Positions 13,910 to 24,027 of a stretch of DNA of 64,000 nucleotides are shown in pieces (position 1 is the stretch's first letter; every line of letters starts with the position of its first letter). Location of the stretch: the NCBI GenBank assembly GCA_036245805.1, contig BTRK01000005.1:41837216-41901215 (forward strand). The letters are read 5' to 3'. Below the pieces are notes generated by a model. It was not told where the DNA came from, did no database searches, and saw nothing but the letters and a program-made list of their open reading frames with translations. Both the position numbers and the translations under genes were made by a program. The stretch comes from Pristionchus mayeri (lineage: Eukaryota > Nematoda > Chromadorea > Rhabditida > Neodiplogasteridae).

Positions 13910-14012
13910 ACATTTCACGTGGTCATTGAGTGTGCTCCGTTCGGCAATATGAGCTCCATCCTAACGGCACTCAAGGTTGAATAATTTCTGAAAATTTCAG
14001 AGCACATTTTTT

Positions 14013-16121
14013 TTTAAGAGACCCGCTCCGTAAGACTCGATCATATTGAGCACCCCGCGGACATGTTCCTCTAGCAACAAGATCCGGAGGTCCATACTCG
14101 GGTGCTAGGAGTACATTAAGCCCACATTTCTCAAAACAACAGTTATTACCTGATAGGGCCATTATACAGAAAGAAAATCAATTAAAAGTTGAAAATGGTC
14201 GAAAAACCATATTTTCAAAACGCTGTAAGATGGATTCAATTTTCAAGTAGCATTAGTCATGTGATGCATTGAAAGCCTAAAAAACATATCTAGGTGCTTT
14301 TCCGGTCAATTTTGAATACTCAGTTTTCACTCAAAAAATCACATTTTTCACTGTAACTGATGCCTTCCTTGGTTCCTCCAATAGTTTTTGTGCACACGTT
14401 GTAGCCCGATGGTACCTGACTTCATTCTACCCCAAGACATACTCAATGCCTTTGTCTAAGTTCGAGATTTTTGAACTTGTAGATTTAACAATGCTGATGT
14501 CGAACATGAAAACAATTGTCTTTGGTTGAACTGGAATTGAAATCGATTAGATAAGTAATGATTACAACTTATTTACTTTCGATACTTTATATAACACTCA
14601 AATATCCCGAGTTTTGCTCAATTCTGAAAATTCGATTTTTGATCGTCTGAATTTCCAGAAATTGTGCATCTTTATCTCAATAATTTTGCTCCGGCTCCAA
14701 TAAGTTTGACATGGAAATTGTAGTACGTACCGGCACGTGTAATATCTTTACTAAATAAAAATCACCAGCATTTTCGAAGTTCCTGATTTTCACGATTGAA
14801 ATTGCGAAATCGCGAGATTCGAAATGTATCGAAAGTGAATTTCGGCGATAATGACGATTGTTATTGGTTGTTTTCAACGGCTATCGCAGTTAATATTCCT
14901 GCACTGTAAAATGACAGCCACATAACATACGATTTTCAATTTTCTTAAAATCCCGATTAACGACGAATTTAATTTCATTATTTACCTCCCTCAAATCTAG
15001 CCTATCTAAATCAAACGCCAATTGATCTTAGCAACAATCGAAAATACGCTTTCACATTTCTAATTGGCCACAATATTATCACCAATGAAGCTTTCGAAGT
15101 TTCAGATATCTGCGATTCATTAGGCAAAATCAGAAATCTCGAAATATAAATACATTTGATTTTCGCAAATTTGGTAAATATACTAGAAAGGCTTTCTTGA
15201 GAATGTACTGCACGTCATGATTGGAATTTTATTACACCAGAATAATCACAAGGTTTTAAAAATTTTTTTTTAAAATTGAAATATTTCGACTCTCGGAAAC
15301 TGTCAAACTATGCAATATTTTCACTTTATTAGGTATGTACGCATACAACTTATTTAAACCGGTGACTCATGAATATAAGCCATTTTCCCGATGAAATTCA
15401 CTTTCGATACATTTCGAATCTCGCGATTTCGCAATTTCAATCGTGAAAATCAGGAACTTCGAAAATGCTGGTGATTTTTATTTAGTAAAGATATTACACG
15501 TGCCGGTACGTACTACAATTTCCATGTCAAACTTATTGGAGCCGGAACAAAATTATTGAGATAAAGATGCACAATTTTTGGAAATTCAGACGATCAAAAA
15601 TCGAATTTTCAGAATTGAGCAAAACTCGGGATATTTGAGTGTTATATAAAGTATCGAAAGTAAATAAGTTGTAATCATTACTTATCTAATCGATTTCAAT
15701 TCCAGTTCAACCAAAGACAATTGTTTTCATGTTCGACATCAGCACTGTTAAATCTACAAGTTCAAAAATCTCGAACTTAGACAAAGGCATTGAGTATGTC
15801 TTGGGGTAGAATGAAGTCAGATACCATCGGGCTACAACGTGTGCACAAAAACTATTGGAGGAAACTACTTTCAATGCATCACATGACTAATGCTACTTGA
15901 AAATTGAATCCATCTTACAGCGTTTTGAAAATATGGTTTTTCGACCATTTTCAACTTTTAATAGATTTTCTTTCTGTATAATGGCCCTATCAAGTAATAA
16001 CCGTTGTTTTGAGAAATGTGGGCTTAATGTACTCCTAGAACCCGAGTATGGACCTCCGGATCTTGTTGCTAGAGGAACGTGTCCGCGGGGTGATCGAGTC
16101 TTACCGAGCGCTTCTCTTAAA
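14013..16121. mobile_element. Foldback (palindromic) element of 2.1 kb
   Basis: Two long inverted arms, about 14013-14846 and 15392-16121, face each other across a spacer of about 545 bp. Both outer ends read TTTAAGAGA...CGCTC.GTAAGACTCGATCA when oriented alike, and identity continues through the arms. The left arm has about 100 bp more (near 14290-14390) that the right arm lacks. No transposase is present, so it is non-autonomous. Open frames inside (13971-14162 minus, 15897-16120 plus) are mirror images of the same arm and are not genes. I could not fix a target-site duplication. Confidence 0.85.
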
Positions 16122-16737
16122 GTCCAACGGTACTCAAAAACTTTTGCCTATGAAATAAACTATCAGGTTCTGAAGGAATCATTTATTGCCAATTCTTCCA
16201 CTCTGGATGGCTTGACTGAATGTCTAGTGAAGGAGAGGAAGGTATTTTACTTTTACCTATTTAAATATGGAAACGTGGATCATAAAATTACCTGGTGCTG
16301 TTCATATGTTACTGAATACTCTGTCGGAATTCTCAATATTTTTTATCTGGCTGTAAATCTCATTTTAAAATCTCTAGGCTCCCATCCACCTTCGCTGCTA
16401 TGGTGCCAATAACACCCTGGAGATTGAGAGATGTTTCTCACTTCAATTGGACCCGTTCGATAATGACTTCCACTTGACTTCTCTGTGGGAAATGATTCCC
16501 AGTGAATACGGAAACATTACTGTCGATGGTGTGTTTTAACTTGTTGTTCTAATTTCTGTGTACACATATTAAGAGTCATTATATAAATGATCTCTCTTGA
16601 ACGAACAAAGGAGATGCAATTTAATTTTATTGATTGATTTCTTCTAAGGGAAACCCAAAGATGATCTTGCCACGACTTCAAAATATTGCGTTGTTAGTTC
16701 TCCAAGAATCGTCGAAGTTATCGCACACAGAAGATAA
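16122..16737 (+). CDS. Last three exons of an unrecognised gene, 5' part cut by the foldback element
   Basis: Three exons join with consistent phase: about 16122-16241 (ending LTECLVKERK), 16378-16528 (APIHLRCYGANNTLEIERC onward) and 16649-16737 (GKPKDDLATTSKYC, ending VIAHRR and TAA). Splice ends are AG|GTATTT, TCTAG|G, ATG|GTGTGT and TCTAAG|G. The open frame runs back into the right arm of the foldback element, so the upstream exons were displaced or lost. It may be the former 3' end of the BTB gene 2 kb upstream, split by the insertion, but that is inference. I recognise no domain. Confidence 0.5.
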
Positions 16738-16845
16738 ATCGAGATATGTTCAGGTTAAACTTCTACGATTTCAGTGTTTTGCAAAATCAGATTACTCTTT
16801 TTTCCAATTAATTGATGTATTGTGATGCATAGAATATTATTGAAT

Positions 16846-17235
16846 ATACGGCAATCATTATGTGGACTCCCCTCTCTCCAACCTCGTATGTTGTCCAACT
16901 CAGAAATGACCTATTGCTTCGATAAGTCGTGGTTTTCGAAAATGCAGTTGTTTCCAGAAAGGATGCTCCAGGATCAGTTTCCTTCGCCGATTTCGATAAA
17001 ATATACAAAAATTACGGAGGCTCCTTCAAGCACATCGTGATGCCGATGGAATTCAGCTGGGGCGAAAGTCCTCTCTGGCAATCGCTTGTACCTAAGGAAC
17101 AGTGGACCTCTGATGCTTCCATAACTGACACCGATGATATTATCCAACAAATCTGGACAATCACGTGCAGGTCAATTAACCCAACTTTGACACTCCCACT
17201 GAAAAAATATTTTTTGCAGGCTTGCAGTAACATAG
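16846..17235 (+). pseudogene. Broken copy 1 of the nematode secreted-protein family (3' exons)
   Basis: Exons 16846-16885 (TAIIMWTPLSPT) and 16958-17170 (GSVSFADFDKIYKNYGGSF through IIQQIWTITC) match exons 5 and 6 of the complete gene at 18528-19902. The next exon, from 17220, reads R-L-A-V-T then TAG at 17233, where the intact copy continues LAGHIDT. Upstream exons 1-4 are missing. The copy is therefore truncated at both ends and almost certainly not functional. Confidence 0.8.
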
Positions 17236-17263
17236 TAAGAATTGAGGAATATGAATATATATA

Positions 17264-18095
17264 GGGACCACAAGGGGTATTTCCGAAATGAAGCCATGTC
17301 TCCCAAACTATGCTCAACATAGCCGCTGAGGTCCTAACATGATCATCCTTTTGGCCGTTTGTCGATATCTCATCTCTGAATGGCGCTAGAGATCAAGAAG
17401 TGATTGAACATACGTCATGGCGAGAGAGGACATACGAGAGGGGACATACGTCATGGCGAGATGGCGAGGAGTGGGGGAAAGCGAGACGACGAAGAAAGGG
17501 GCGGAGTCAATTCCGATCCCCTCCCAGTCAAATCGCAAAAATTTTGGGCAGGGCTTCGCCCTTTCCCGGCTTCGCCTCACCCCTGCGAGGAGAGACGGGA
17601 ATGCGCTGCAATCGCGCTCTTTCGTATGAGCAATCGCTCTCTACACGCGCCGGGTCAGAGACGAGCGAGAGGAGAGGGAGGAGAGGGAGAGAAGGAGACG
17701 GCGATCTTTTAGCCCAGGCACCGACTAGTTCACTTCGAATCACGGACCGGGAAATCAATATTTTTCGATTTCCTTTGGCCAACTTGTTTGAATGGTTGCT
17801 GGCTATCATATTTTCACTATTCAAACAGTGTATCATAATTTAACTGCTCACGCATAGCAAAAATCTATGAAAAATGATGGATCGCGCTATAAAGTTCGAT
17901 TTTTCAACACCACAACTGCAAAAACTGTTTTTTGAATAGTTTTTTTAAACTGTTTTTTGAAGAAAGCACATGGGGGAAGAGCTTTCGAATTCTTTTTTGA
18001 TCAAGTAATTTGGTTAAGAATGAACGCTGTGATTGCTCTGTCTTGCTATCGATGGAGCATCGTGTCAGAGGAAAGTGGGCGGAGCTAGTGGTCCC
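17264..18095. mobile_element. Non-autonomous DNA element with short TIRs and TA duplication
   Basis: The left end GGGACCAC (17264) is the inverse of the right end GTGGTCCC (ending 18095), and both are flanked by TA, as for Tc1/mariner-type insertions. The 832-bp interior has GC-rich runs near 17400-17720 that produce overlapping open frames in several phases, with no transposase motif. The inverted ends are short, so the exact boundaries are moderately sure. Confidence 0.6.
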
Positions 18096-18527
18096 TAAAT
18101 ATATAATAAAAAGATAGAAGATAGAAAAGACAAGAACATTGTACATAGCAAAGTGAAATCGGTAGTTGATTTCAATAGCGTATTCAAAAAAACTGTTTCT
18201 AAAATGCATCACATTTTCGACTCAATTCCCCATGGTATACAATCCCAAATTTCTAAATTTTGGTTTTCACTCGTTTCTCGTCACTTCTGCGTTTGTTCTA
18301 GAGAGAATTTTCTTATACTCTTACATTTCGCCTCGTAGGGCGTGCCTTTTCATAAGATTAGCGACGTTATCATAAAGATTGATCGAGAAGCGTATAAAAT
18401 GGTTTATAGCCGGCCACTTCTCCAGTACTATCGAAGTCTTACCTCTTTTAAATCCCTTCTCCTCGATCATTCATATTTTTTATCTTCATCTCAGTGAATA
18501 AATATTCGTATCAATAAATTTGTCCAG

Positions 18528-19902
18528 ATGCATCTGAAGATGCTGCTTCTAATTGCGTCTCTACTTGTGATATCTGAGGGCAACCGATTTTCACGAGGTA
18601 TAGAGTCGCTTCTTTAACAAGATTCGTGTTCTTTGATCTTTTAGCCAAAGCAACAAGATGCACTCGCAACCTCCAGGCTACCTTCGTCTTCCACACCGAC
18701 ATCAGCAGCGTGCCCGGAGCAGAAGAATACCGTGCCAAGGTAAGCCGATCACCGTCAACATCGAGTTGAAAGCATACTTTCAGGCACAGCAAGTGTTCAC
18801 GCTTGTCATCAAGAACTTTGACGTCCCGGATTCCAATATCGATCTGGATGATGTGAGCCTTTTCGAAATAAAAATTTTCAAAATTTTTGCAATTAAAGAC
18901 AGTCTTGTATCAGAATGAGAGTTGATGAGGGGTCATATAATTCTCATTCACTGAGGTGGCGTGGGTGGCGCAGTGGTGAGGTGGCGTGGGTGGCGCAGTG
19001 GTCGCATTCGAATTCGCCTTCTAACTTTGAATTCAGCATTTAATATCTCTTGCAGGACACTTGCGCGTACAACAGAGACCAGATGGAGGACAAGACTCTC
19101 TTCTATGGCTCGATCTACGCGAATGAATCTGGAATAGGCGTGCCCACTTTCTGCAAGTCCAACATGCCTTCCTACCCTGGCACCATCACTTCGGCCGATT
19201 ACAAGCAAGCGCCCCAAGTGACGCTACAAAAGTAGGCGATGTTTCATTAACGATACGAAATACTGTATTGCAAATACATTAGTATAAATTTTGAATTCAG
19301 AGTGGTGGATTCATATACTAAGTGGTACAATACTGAGCAGAAGATGGATTGCCATTGTTTCGACTACAAGAACCCGAACACTACTGCAATCATAATGTGG
19401 ACTCCTCTCTCTCCGACGTCGTGAGTTATATCTTTTATTTAAAAGAGCAATCGATTTCCTTAGCTAATCACATATAAACGAAAAGAACACAAATATTTCC
19501 AGATTGGATGCCGGACCAGTTTCTTTCGCTGGTTTCGATAAAATTTACGGAAATTACGGAGGTTCATTCAAGCACATCGTGATGCCGATGGGATTCAAAT
19601 GGAGCCAAAGCACGCTATGGCAATCACTTGTCCCTAAGGAGCAATGGACAGATAATGCAGCCGAAGTGGATACCAATACCATCATTCAACAAATCTGGAC
19701 TATTACGTGCAGGTACTAATTAGATTAATTGTAGCTCATGGATTTTACATTCTCTTCTTTTTTTAGATTGGCAGGACACATCGATACGAGCGAGACAGCT
19801 GAGCCCTTCAATCCGTATGCGCCCAGGTCGAGTCACGGTAACGACTGGCCGATTGACGGCCCAGATCAGGTCACAGACGATCCGAATTCCCCACCTCGGT
19901 GA
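18528..19902 (+). CDS. Secreted nematode protein, complete, 7 exons, 291 residues predicted
   Basis: Exons: 18528-18597, 18645-18739, 18784-18852, 19056-19231, 19301-19420, 19503-19712, 19767-19902. The N-terminus MHLKMLLLIASLLVISEG is a clear signal peptide, so the product enters the secretory pathway. The mature part has scattered cysteines (ATRCTRNL, DTCAYNRD, PTFCKSN, MDCHCFDY, WTITCR) and a C-terminal acidic, proline-rich tail ending in TGA. Two broken relatives lie at 16846-17235 and 21776-22473, so it belongs to a local family. I do not recognise a named domain. The second intron (18740-18783) is only 44 bp and its sequence also reads as good protein in another frame, so a one-base frameshift is an alternative reading. 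Confidence 0.8.
18953..19002 (+). repeat. Perfect 25-bp tandem duplication with a pol III A-box-like word
   Basis: Two adjacent identical 25-bp units (18953-18977 and 18978-19002) sit in intron 3 of the secreted-protein gene. Each contains GGTGGCGCAGTGGT, close to the A box of the SINE in PHAF1 intron 12. It is probably the stub of a SINE head. Confidence 0.7.
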
Positions 19903-20304
19903 ATGGAGAGACGCTGAAACACGTGTTGTACCTACGAATAAACAATTTGACCATATCTCGAAATTGTTTTCACGGAAACAGTTGTACAACAAAATACAGG
20001 ACGAAGATAAGAATTATAAAGATGTTTTTAATTTGTGATGGAGTCGGGGAGGTAAATAGGTGCACAGCGTGAATAGTTTTACGTAATCAGAAAAATCTTT
20101 TCATACAAATTATGCATCGTAATTTTGTTCTGAGGGAAATTGCACCGTTAAGTATATCCTGTGTTACTCGAAGAGCTTTTCACATTTAACATACAGAGAA
20201 ATGAAAAGGCGACTAGATGTGTCCGCAGAACTGCAAGTAACACAACAAACCGTGGTGATTAAAGATCAGAGATCAAAGTTCAGAAGACAGCCCACCTAAT
20301 AATA

Positions 20305-21546
20305 TTGGGGTGTCCGGAAAGTTCGTATAATGCTTCGGAAAAAAGTCAGTTCGCGATCAAATGCAGTGATTGCTCAATCTGTTTGTCAACAATGTATTGC
20401 GTCATTCTGACGTTGAGGAGTGAGAGGATTTAATCAGTCTCCTAGTTGCTACATTGATTCTTGTGATGGACTCCCATCTCTACCTCCGAGCAGTTTTACT
20501 TCATTACTACCGTCTTGGCCGATCCGTGAAGGAGGCCCACTCTGCACTGGCCCAGTCGGAAGGAGCTGACGCCCCCTCCATACCCTTCTGCTATAAGTGG
20601 TTCTCCCGCTTCAAGAAAGGGGAGTTTGGTCTCGATGATCAACCCCGCTCTGGACGCCCTCCCTCCCTCGATCAGCCTCTCGTTCTCCGCACACTGAAGC
20701 GCAAGCCCATGGCCAGTGTGCGTGAGTTGAAGAAGGATACTGGTACTCCCAGATCAACGGTGTCCGATATCCTCCATCGATATGGGAAGAAGCCGAAACT
20801 CCCACAAGTGATTCCCCATGACCTCTCCCGCGAAAAGCTGAAAAATCGTGTTCAAGTCTGTCGGGAATTACTCCATCGTAGATCCAATCTTCGATGGGTC
20901 AATTCCATCATCGCTACAGATGAGAAGTGGATCACGTACGATAACCCTGTGAGGAGACTGCAATGGGTGGATGCAGATGAGAAGCCCACGCCCGTCCCGA
21001 AGAAGGAAGAGCACGGAAAGAAGGAACTCCTCCGCTTCTTCTTCTCAGTGCTCGGTCCCATCTACTGGGAGATCCTCGCCCCTGGCACCAGCATCAATGC
21101 CGACCTCTTCTCTGAACAACTGCAAGATGTCGCGATCAGAGTCCCTCCCAGACTCCTGAACCAGGGCAAAATTCTTCTTCTGATGGACAATGCTCGCCCA
21201 CATCGAGCGAAGATGACCAAGAAGAAAATGGACGAGCTGAAGATCGAGAGGATTCCCCATCCACCGTATTCCCCGGATCTCTCCCCATGCGACTACCACT
21301 GCTTCCGCTCTCTCTCTGACTTCTGCAAAGGAAAGAAGTTCAAGAATCGAGATGAAGTTGTGAGGCCTTTCGTGAACTGGGCGGTCTCGAAGAAACCCGC
21401 ATTCTGGAAGAGAGGAATCGAGACCCTGCCCAATCGATGGAGGGAGGTAATGAGAAAGATAGGGGCATACATTGGTCACTGAGAATTGTAAAGCATTGAA
21501 TAAAAAATAAAAACAAAAAATTATACGAACTTTCCGGACACCCCAA
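20305..21546 (+). mobile_element. Complete mariner transposon (DD34D), apparently intact
   Basis: Inverted termini of 27 bp beginning TTGGGGTGTCCGGAAAG lie at 20305 and, inverted, end at 21546. TA dinucleotides flank both sides (20303-20304 and 21547-21548), the mariner target duplication. The element is 1,242 bp and encloses one uninterrupted transposase frame on the plus strand. The almost perfect termini and open frame suggest recent activity. Confidence 0.93.
20466..21482 (+). CDS. Mariner transposase, DD34D, 338 residues
   Basis: Cut-and-paste transposase that binds the terminal repeats and moves the surrounding element. The ATG at 20466 gives MDSHLYLR; an earlier in-frame TTG was not used. 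The N-terminal half holds helix-turn-helix DNA-binding regions with the linker motif SGRPPS. Catalytic aspartates lie in IIATDEKWI, LLLMDNARPH and YSPDLSPCDYH; the second and third D are separated by 34 residues, the mariner spacing. Length matches full mariner transposases (about 340) and there are no stops or frameshifts, so the protein is plausibly active. Confidence 0.95.
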   Translation: MDSHLYLRAVLLHYYRLGRSVKEAHSALAQSEGADAPSIPFCYKWFSRFKKGEFGLDDQPRSGRPPSLDQPLVLRTLKRKPMASVRELKKDTGTPRSTVSDILHRYGKKPKLPQVIPHDLSREKLKNRVQVCRELLHRRSNLRWVNSIIATDEKWITYDNPVRRLQWVDADEKPTPVPKKEEHGKKELLRFFFSVLGPIYWEILAPGTSINADLFSEQLQDVAIRVPPRLLNQGKILLLMDNARPHRAKMTKKKMDELKIERIPHPPYSPDLSPCDYHCFRSLSDFCKGKKFKNRDEVVRPFVNWAVSKKPAFWKRGIETLPNRWREVMRKIGAYIGH

Positions 21547-21775
21547 TAGTTGCCCAACGACCAATTGTTGGAATATGGTAGTGCGTCAAACAAGCGTACG
21601 AACGTACAGCGAAAAAATGCAATGGTTTTTTTCCGTCTGGAACTAGCTTAAGTTATGTATCTAAATTGTTTCGCACAATAAATACCGAATCATGAGTTTA
21701 TTAATAGGCACTAAACGTCTCGGATGAGGCGGTCATTTACCGGAGGAAGTGAACCAGACCGTCGTTGACCTGATC

Positions 21776-22473
21776 TCAATAGTCATTCTTGGGTTTCAGA
21801 GTGTACGGATTGACCGGCTCAGCGGTTTGGTCCGTCTCAATGTGGCCCGCGAGTCTGGAAAAGATATTTAATTTCATCGTACAATCATGGAGTCTCCGCA
21901 TTTAGTTTATGTTTTACCTGCACGTGATTGTCCAGATTTGTTGAATGATATCATCGGTGTCAGTGATGGAACCATCAGAGATCCACTGATCCTTAGGGAC
22001 AAGCGACTGCCACGGCGGGCTGTCACCCCATTTGAAACCAATTGGCATCATGATGTTTTTGAATGAGCCTCCGAAAGCTGAGTAGACTTTATCAAAACCA
22101 GCGAAAGAGACCGTCCCTGGAGCATCAAAACTGAAAATTGTTGTTTTATTTAGATAAACGTTATTTCTCAATGGAAAGGTTTGTTGGTTGAAAAACTTAC
22201 GAGGTCGGAGAGAGAGGAGTCCACATGATGATTGCCGTTGTGTTCGGGTTCTTGAAATCGAAGCAGCGGCAAGTCATCTTCATCTCAGTATTGTACCACT
22301 TTGTGTAGGAATCGACCACCCTGAAATTGAACTTTGTGATCGCTATTTTGTTTTCATATACTGTAGTGACGGTAAATCTCTCACTTCTGAAGTGTCACTT
22401 GGGGCGCCTGTTTGTAATCGTCCGAAGTGATCGCGGCGGGGTAGGAATTCATGTTAGAGATGCAGAAGGTAGG
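21776..22473 (-). pseudogene. Broken copy 3 of the secreted-protein family (inverted, 5' truncated)
   Basis: Minus-strand exons: about 22473-22385 (PTFCISNMNSYPAAITSDDY), 22320-22201 (VVDSYTKWYN), 22130-21918 (APGTVSFAGFDKVY through IIQQIWTITC) and 21854-21776 (LAGHIETDQTAEPVNPY, ending TGA). Splice sites and phases are intact, but similarity to the complete gene stops abruptly near 22475, so the signal peptide and first exons are gone. Beyond the breakpoint lies a piece of an unrelated gene in the opposite direction. Confidence 0.8.
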
Positions 22474-22538
22474 AAGAATGAGAAGAAGGGACCGGGAAAT
22501 TCGATAAGAAAATTTTGCTTATTATCGATTTCTTACAG

Positions 22539-23015
22539 ATATTGGACGAGGAGATTCGTATAGTGGCGGACACTCCTTCGCTGTTCGTCGTCGACAAGCC
22601 AGCCTCCATGCCCGTTAGCTCACTTTACAATTTTATTAATATTATTCTAAAATTTTATTTCAAAAAATCTAGAAATTTAATCTCTTTCCAACAGTGCTTC
22701 TTCACAGGTTCACGCTTGCGGTCAGTACCAGATTCACACGATTCTGGGACAGTTGAGGGAGCGATACGGCATCACGGGATTGAGAGGTGGGCAAACGAAT
22801 GATCTTTGATCTCTCTAGATATTGCAATATTCCTTTGTTTTAGATTCTATTTTATTGGCCAAATATATGAGATTATATAGCGATTTTAATGTGGATATAT
22901 TTCGACACTGCTTGGAGAATGTGGTTTTATCTTTGATCTCTCAGTGCTTCATCGTCTCGATCGGGGGACATCAGGCATTCTCATGTTCGCTCGTGACTAC
23001 GAAACGGATAAGGAG
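22539..23015 (+). pseudogene. Three-exon fragment of a RluA/RPUSD2-type pseudouridine synthase
   Basis: Exons 22539-22613, 22708-22786 and 22945-23015 join in phase to 75 residues: ILDEEIRIVADTP, FVVDKPASMPV, VHACGQYQIHTILGQL, then LHRLDRGTSGILMFARDY. HRLDRxTSG carries the catalytic aspartate of the RluA family, and VVDKPASMPVH is its usual upstream motif. Nothing upstream or downstream continues the enzyme; full RPUSD2 proteins are several hundred residues. It is a gene slice left between rearrangement breakpoints. Confidence 0.8.
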
Positions 23016-23094
23016 GTCAGAGGAGTCGTCATAGAATTTGTTATGAAATATTAATTAAAATAATTATATTTCGACGTTGTAATACGGTAAATAT

Positions 23095-23690
23095 TCGGCC
23101 TGTTTAATCTGTCAGAAATGTGCGAGAAAAAGTTGCGTAAAAAGTTCGCGAACTTCTGATTCTCTCCATTTCGCATGCTCTCTCTCTTTCTCTAACCAGG
23201 TCGATGAAAAGTTCACGAACTTTTCGACGAACTGTGTTCGAAAATCATACTTTTCTTTTGTTTTACTTACTTTTATAAACTATTTTTGCTTTTAACTTAT
23301 GATTTCTTATAATGACAACCTTCCCTTAGCTGGAATAGCTTCAGAATACAGCGTAGTGAAAGTAAACACGGTTGGAGTATTTTTTTCGAAAATGGGTCAC
23401 CACTTTCCCCACCCTGTAATGTCAAGCTATTCCATCAGAGGGAAGGTTGTTCTTATACGCAGTCATAAGTTAAAGGTAATCGGCGGTCAAAAATGATTGA
23501 ATTTCATATTATTTATCTCCCCAGTCTGATACCAAAACACTATTAAAAAATAAAAAAATAATTAAATTTAAGCAGGAAATAGTTAAAAGAAGTGACGATT
23601 ACGGTAGGCAAGGGGGCCGCGAAACTCCGCCTTCCTTGCTAAATAAAGTAAAAAAATTGTCACATTTACGTAGTTTAGCAAATTCGCCTA
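23095..23690 (+). repeat. Dispersed repeat, inverted copy at 32390-33330
   Basis: From CGGCCTGTTTAATCTGTCAG at about 23098 to the TACGGTAGGCAAGGGGGCC region near 23605, this sequence matches the reverse complement of 32390-33330. It contains an inner imperfect hairpin (23318-23345 with 23428-23455) around an AACCTTCCCT...GGAATAGC word. The open frame 23299-23496 and its mirror at 32909-33112 belong to the repeat. No transposase is visible. Confidence 0.75.
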
Positions 23691-24027
23691 TTATGTGGAC
23701 TGCGCGTCCGGCTCCGAGGCACCGGTTGCGGTAAGGGGATGTTATCGATCTTTTTCTTAGGGAATGCGCTTTCAAATTTCGATAAATTTTGTCGTAAGTA
23801 GGCGTCAGGCTTGCGGGTCCTCTAGGTATGCATACTTGATTGCTTAGTTACAGTTCCTTCAGGTGCTTATGCGCACCAATGCTTTTCAACCCCATTTTCT
23901 CCAGTTCAAATTCCGTATTTCGACATGGTTACCCCTTTTTTGTTCATTTTCTTTGTAAAAAAGTGATTGCGGTTCATTGTGATCAATTTGCATAAATCCG
24001 TCGTGTTTGATTGACCATATCGTTTAG

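Noticed and set aside
16122..16737. CUB-like secreted domain
   Set aside because: The exons look coding, but the motif resemblance was too slight to name a domain.
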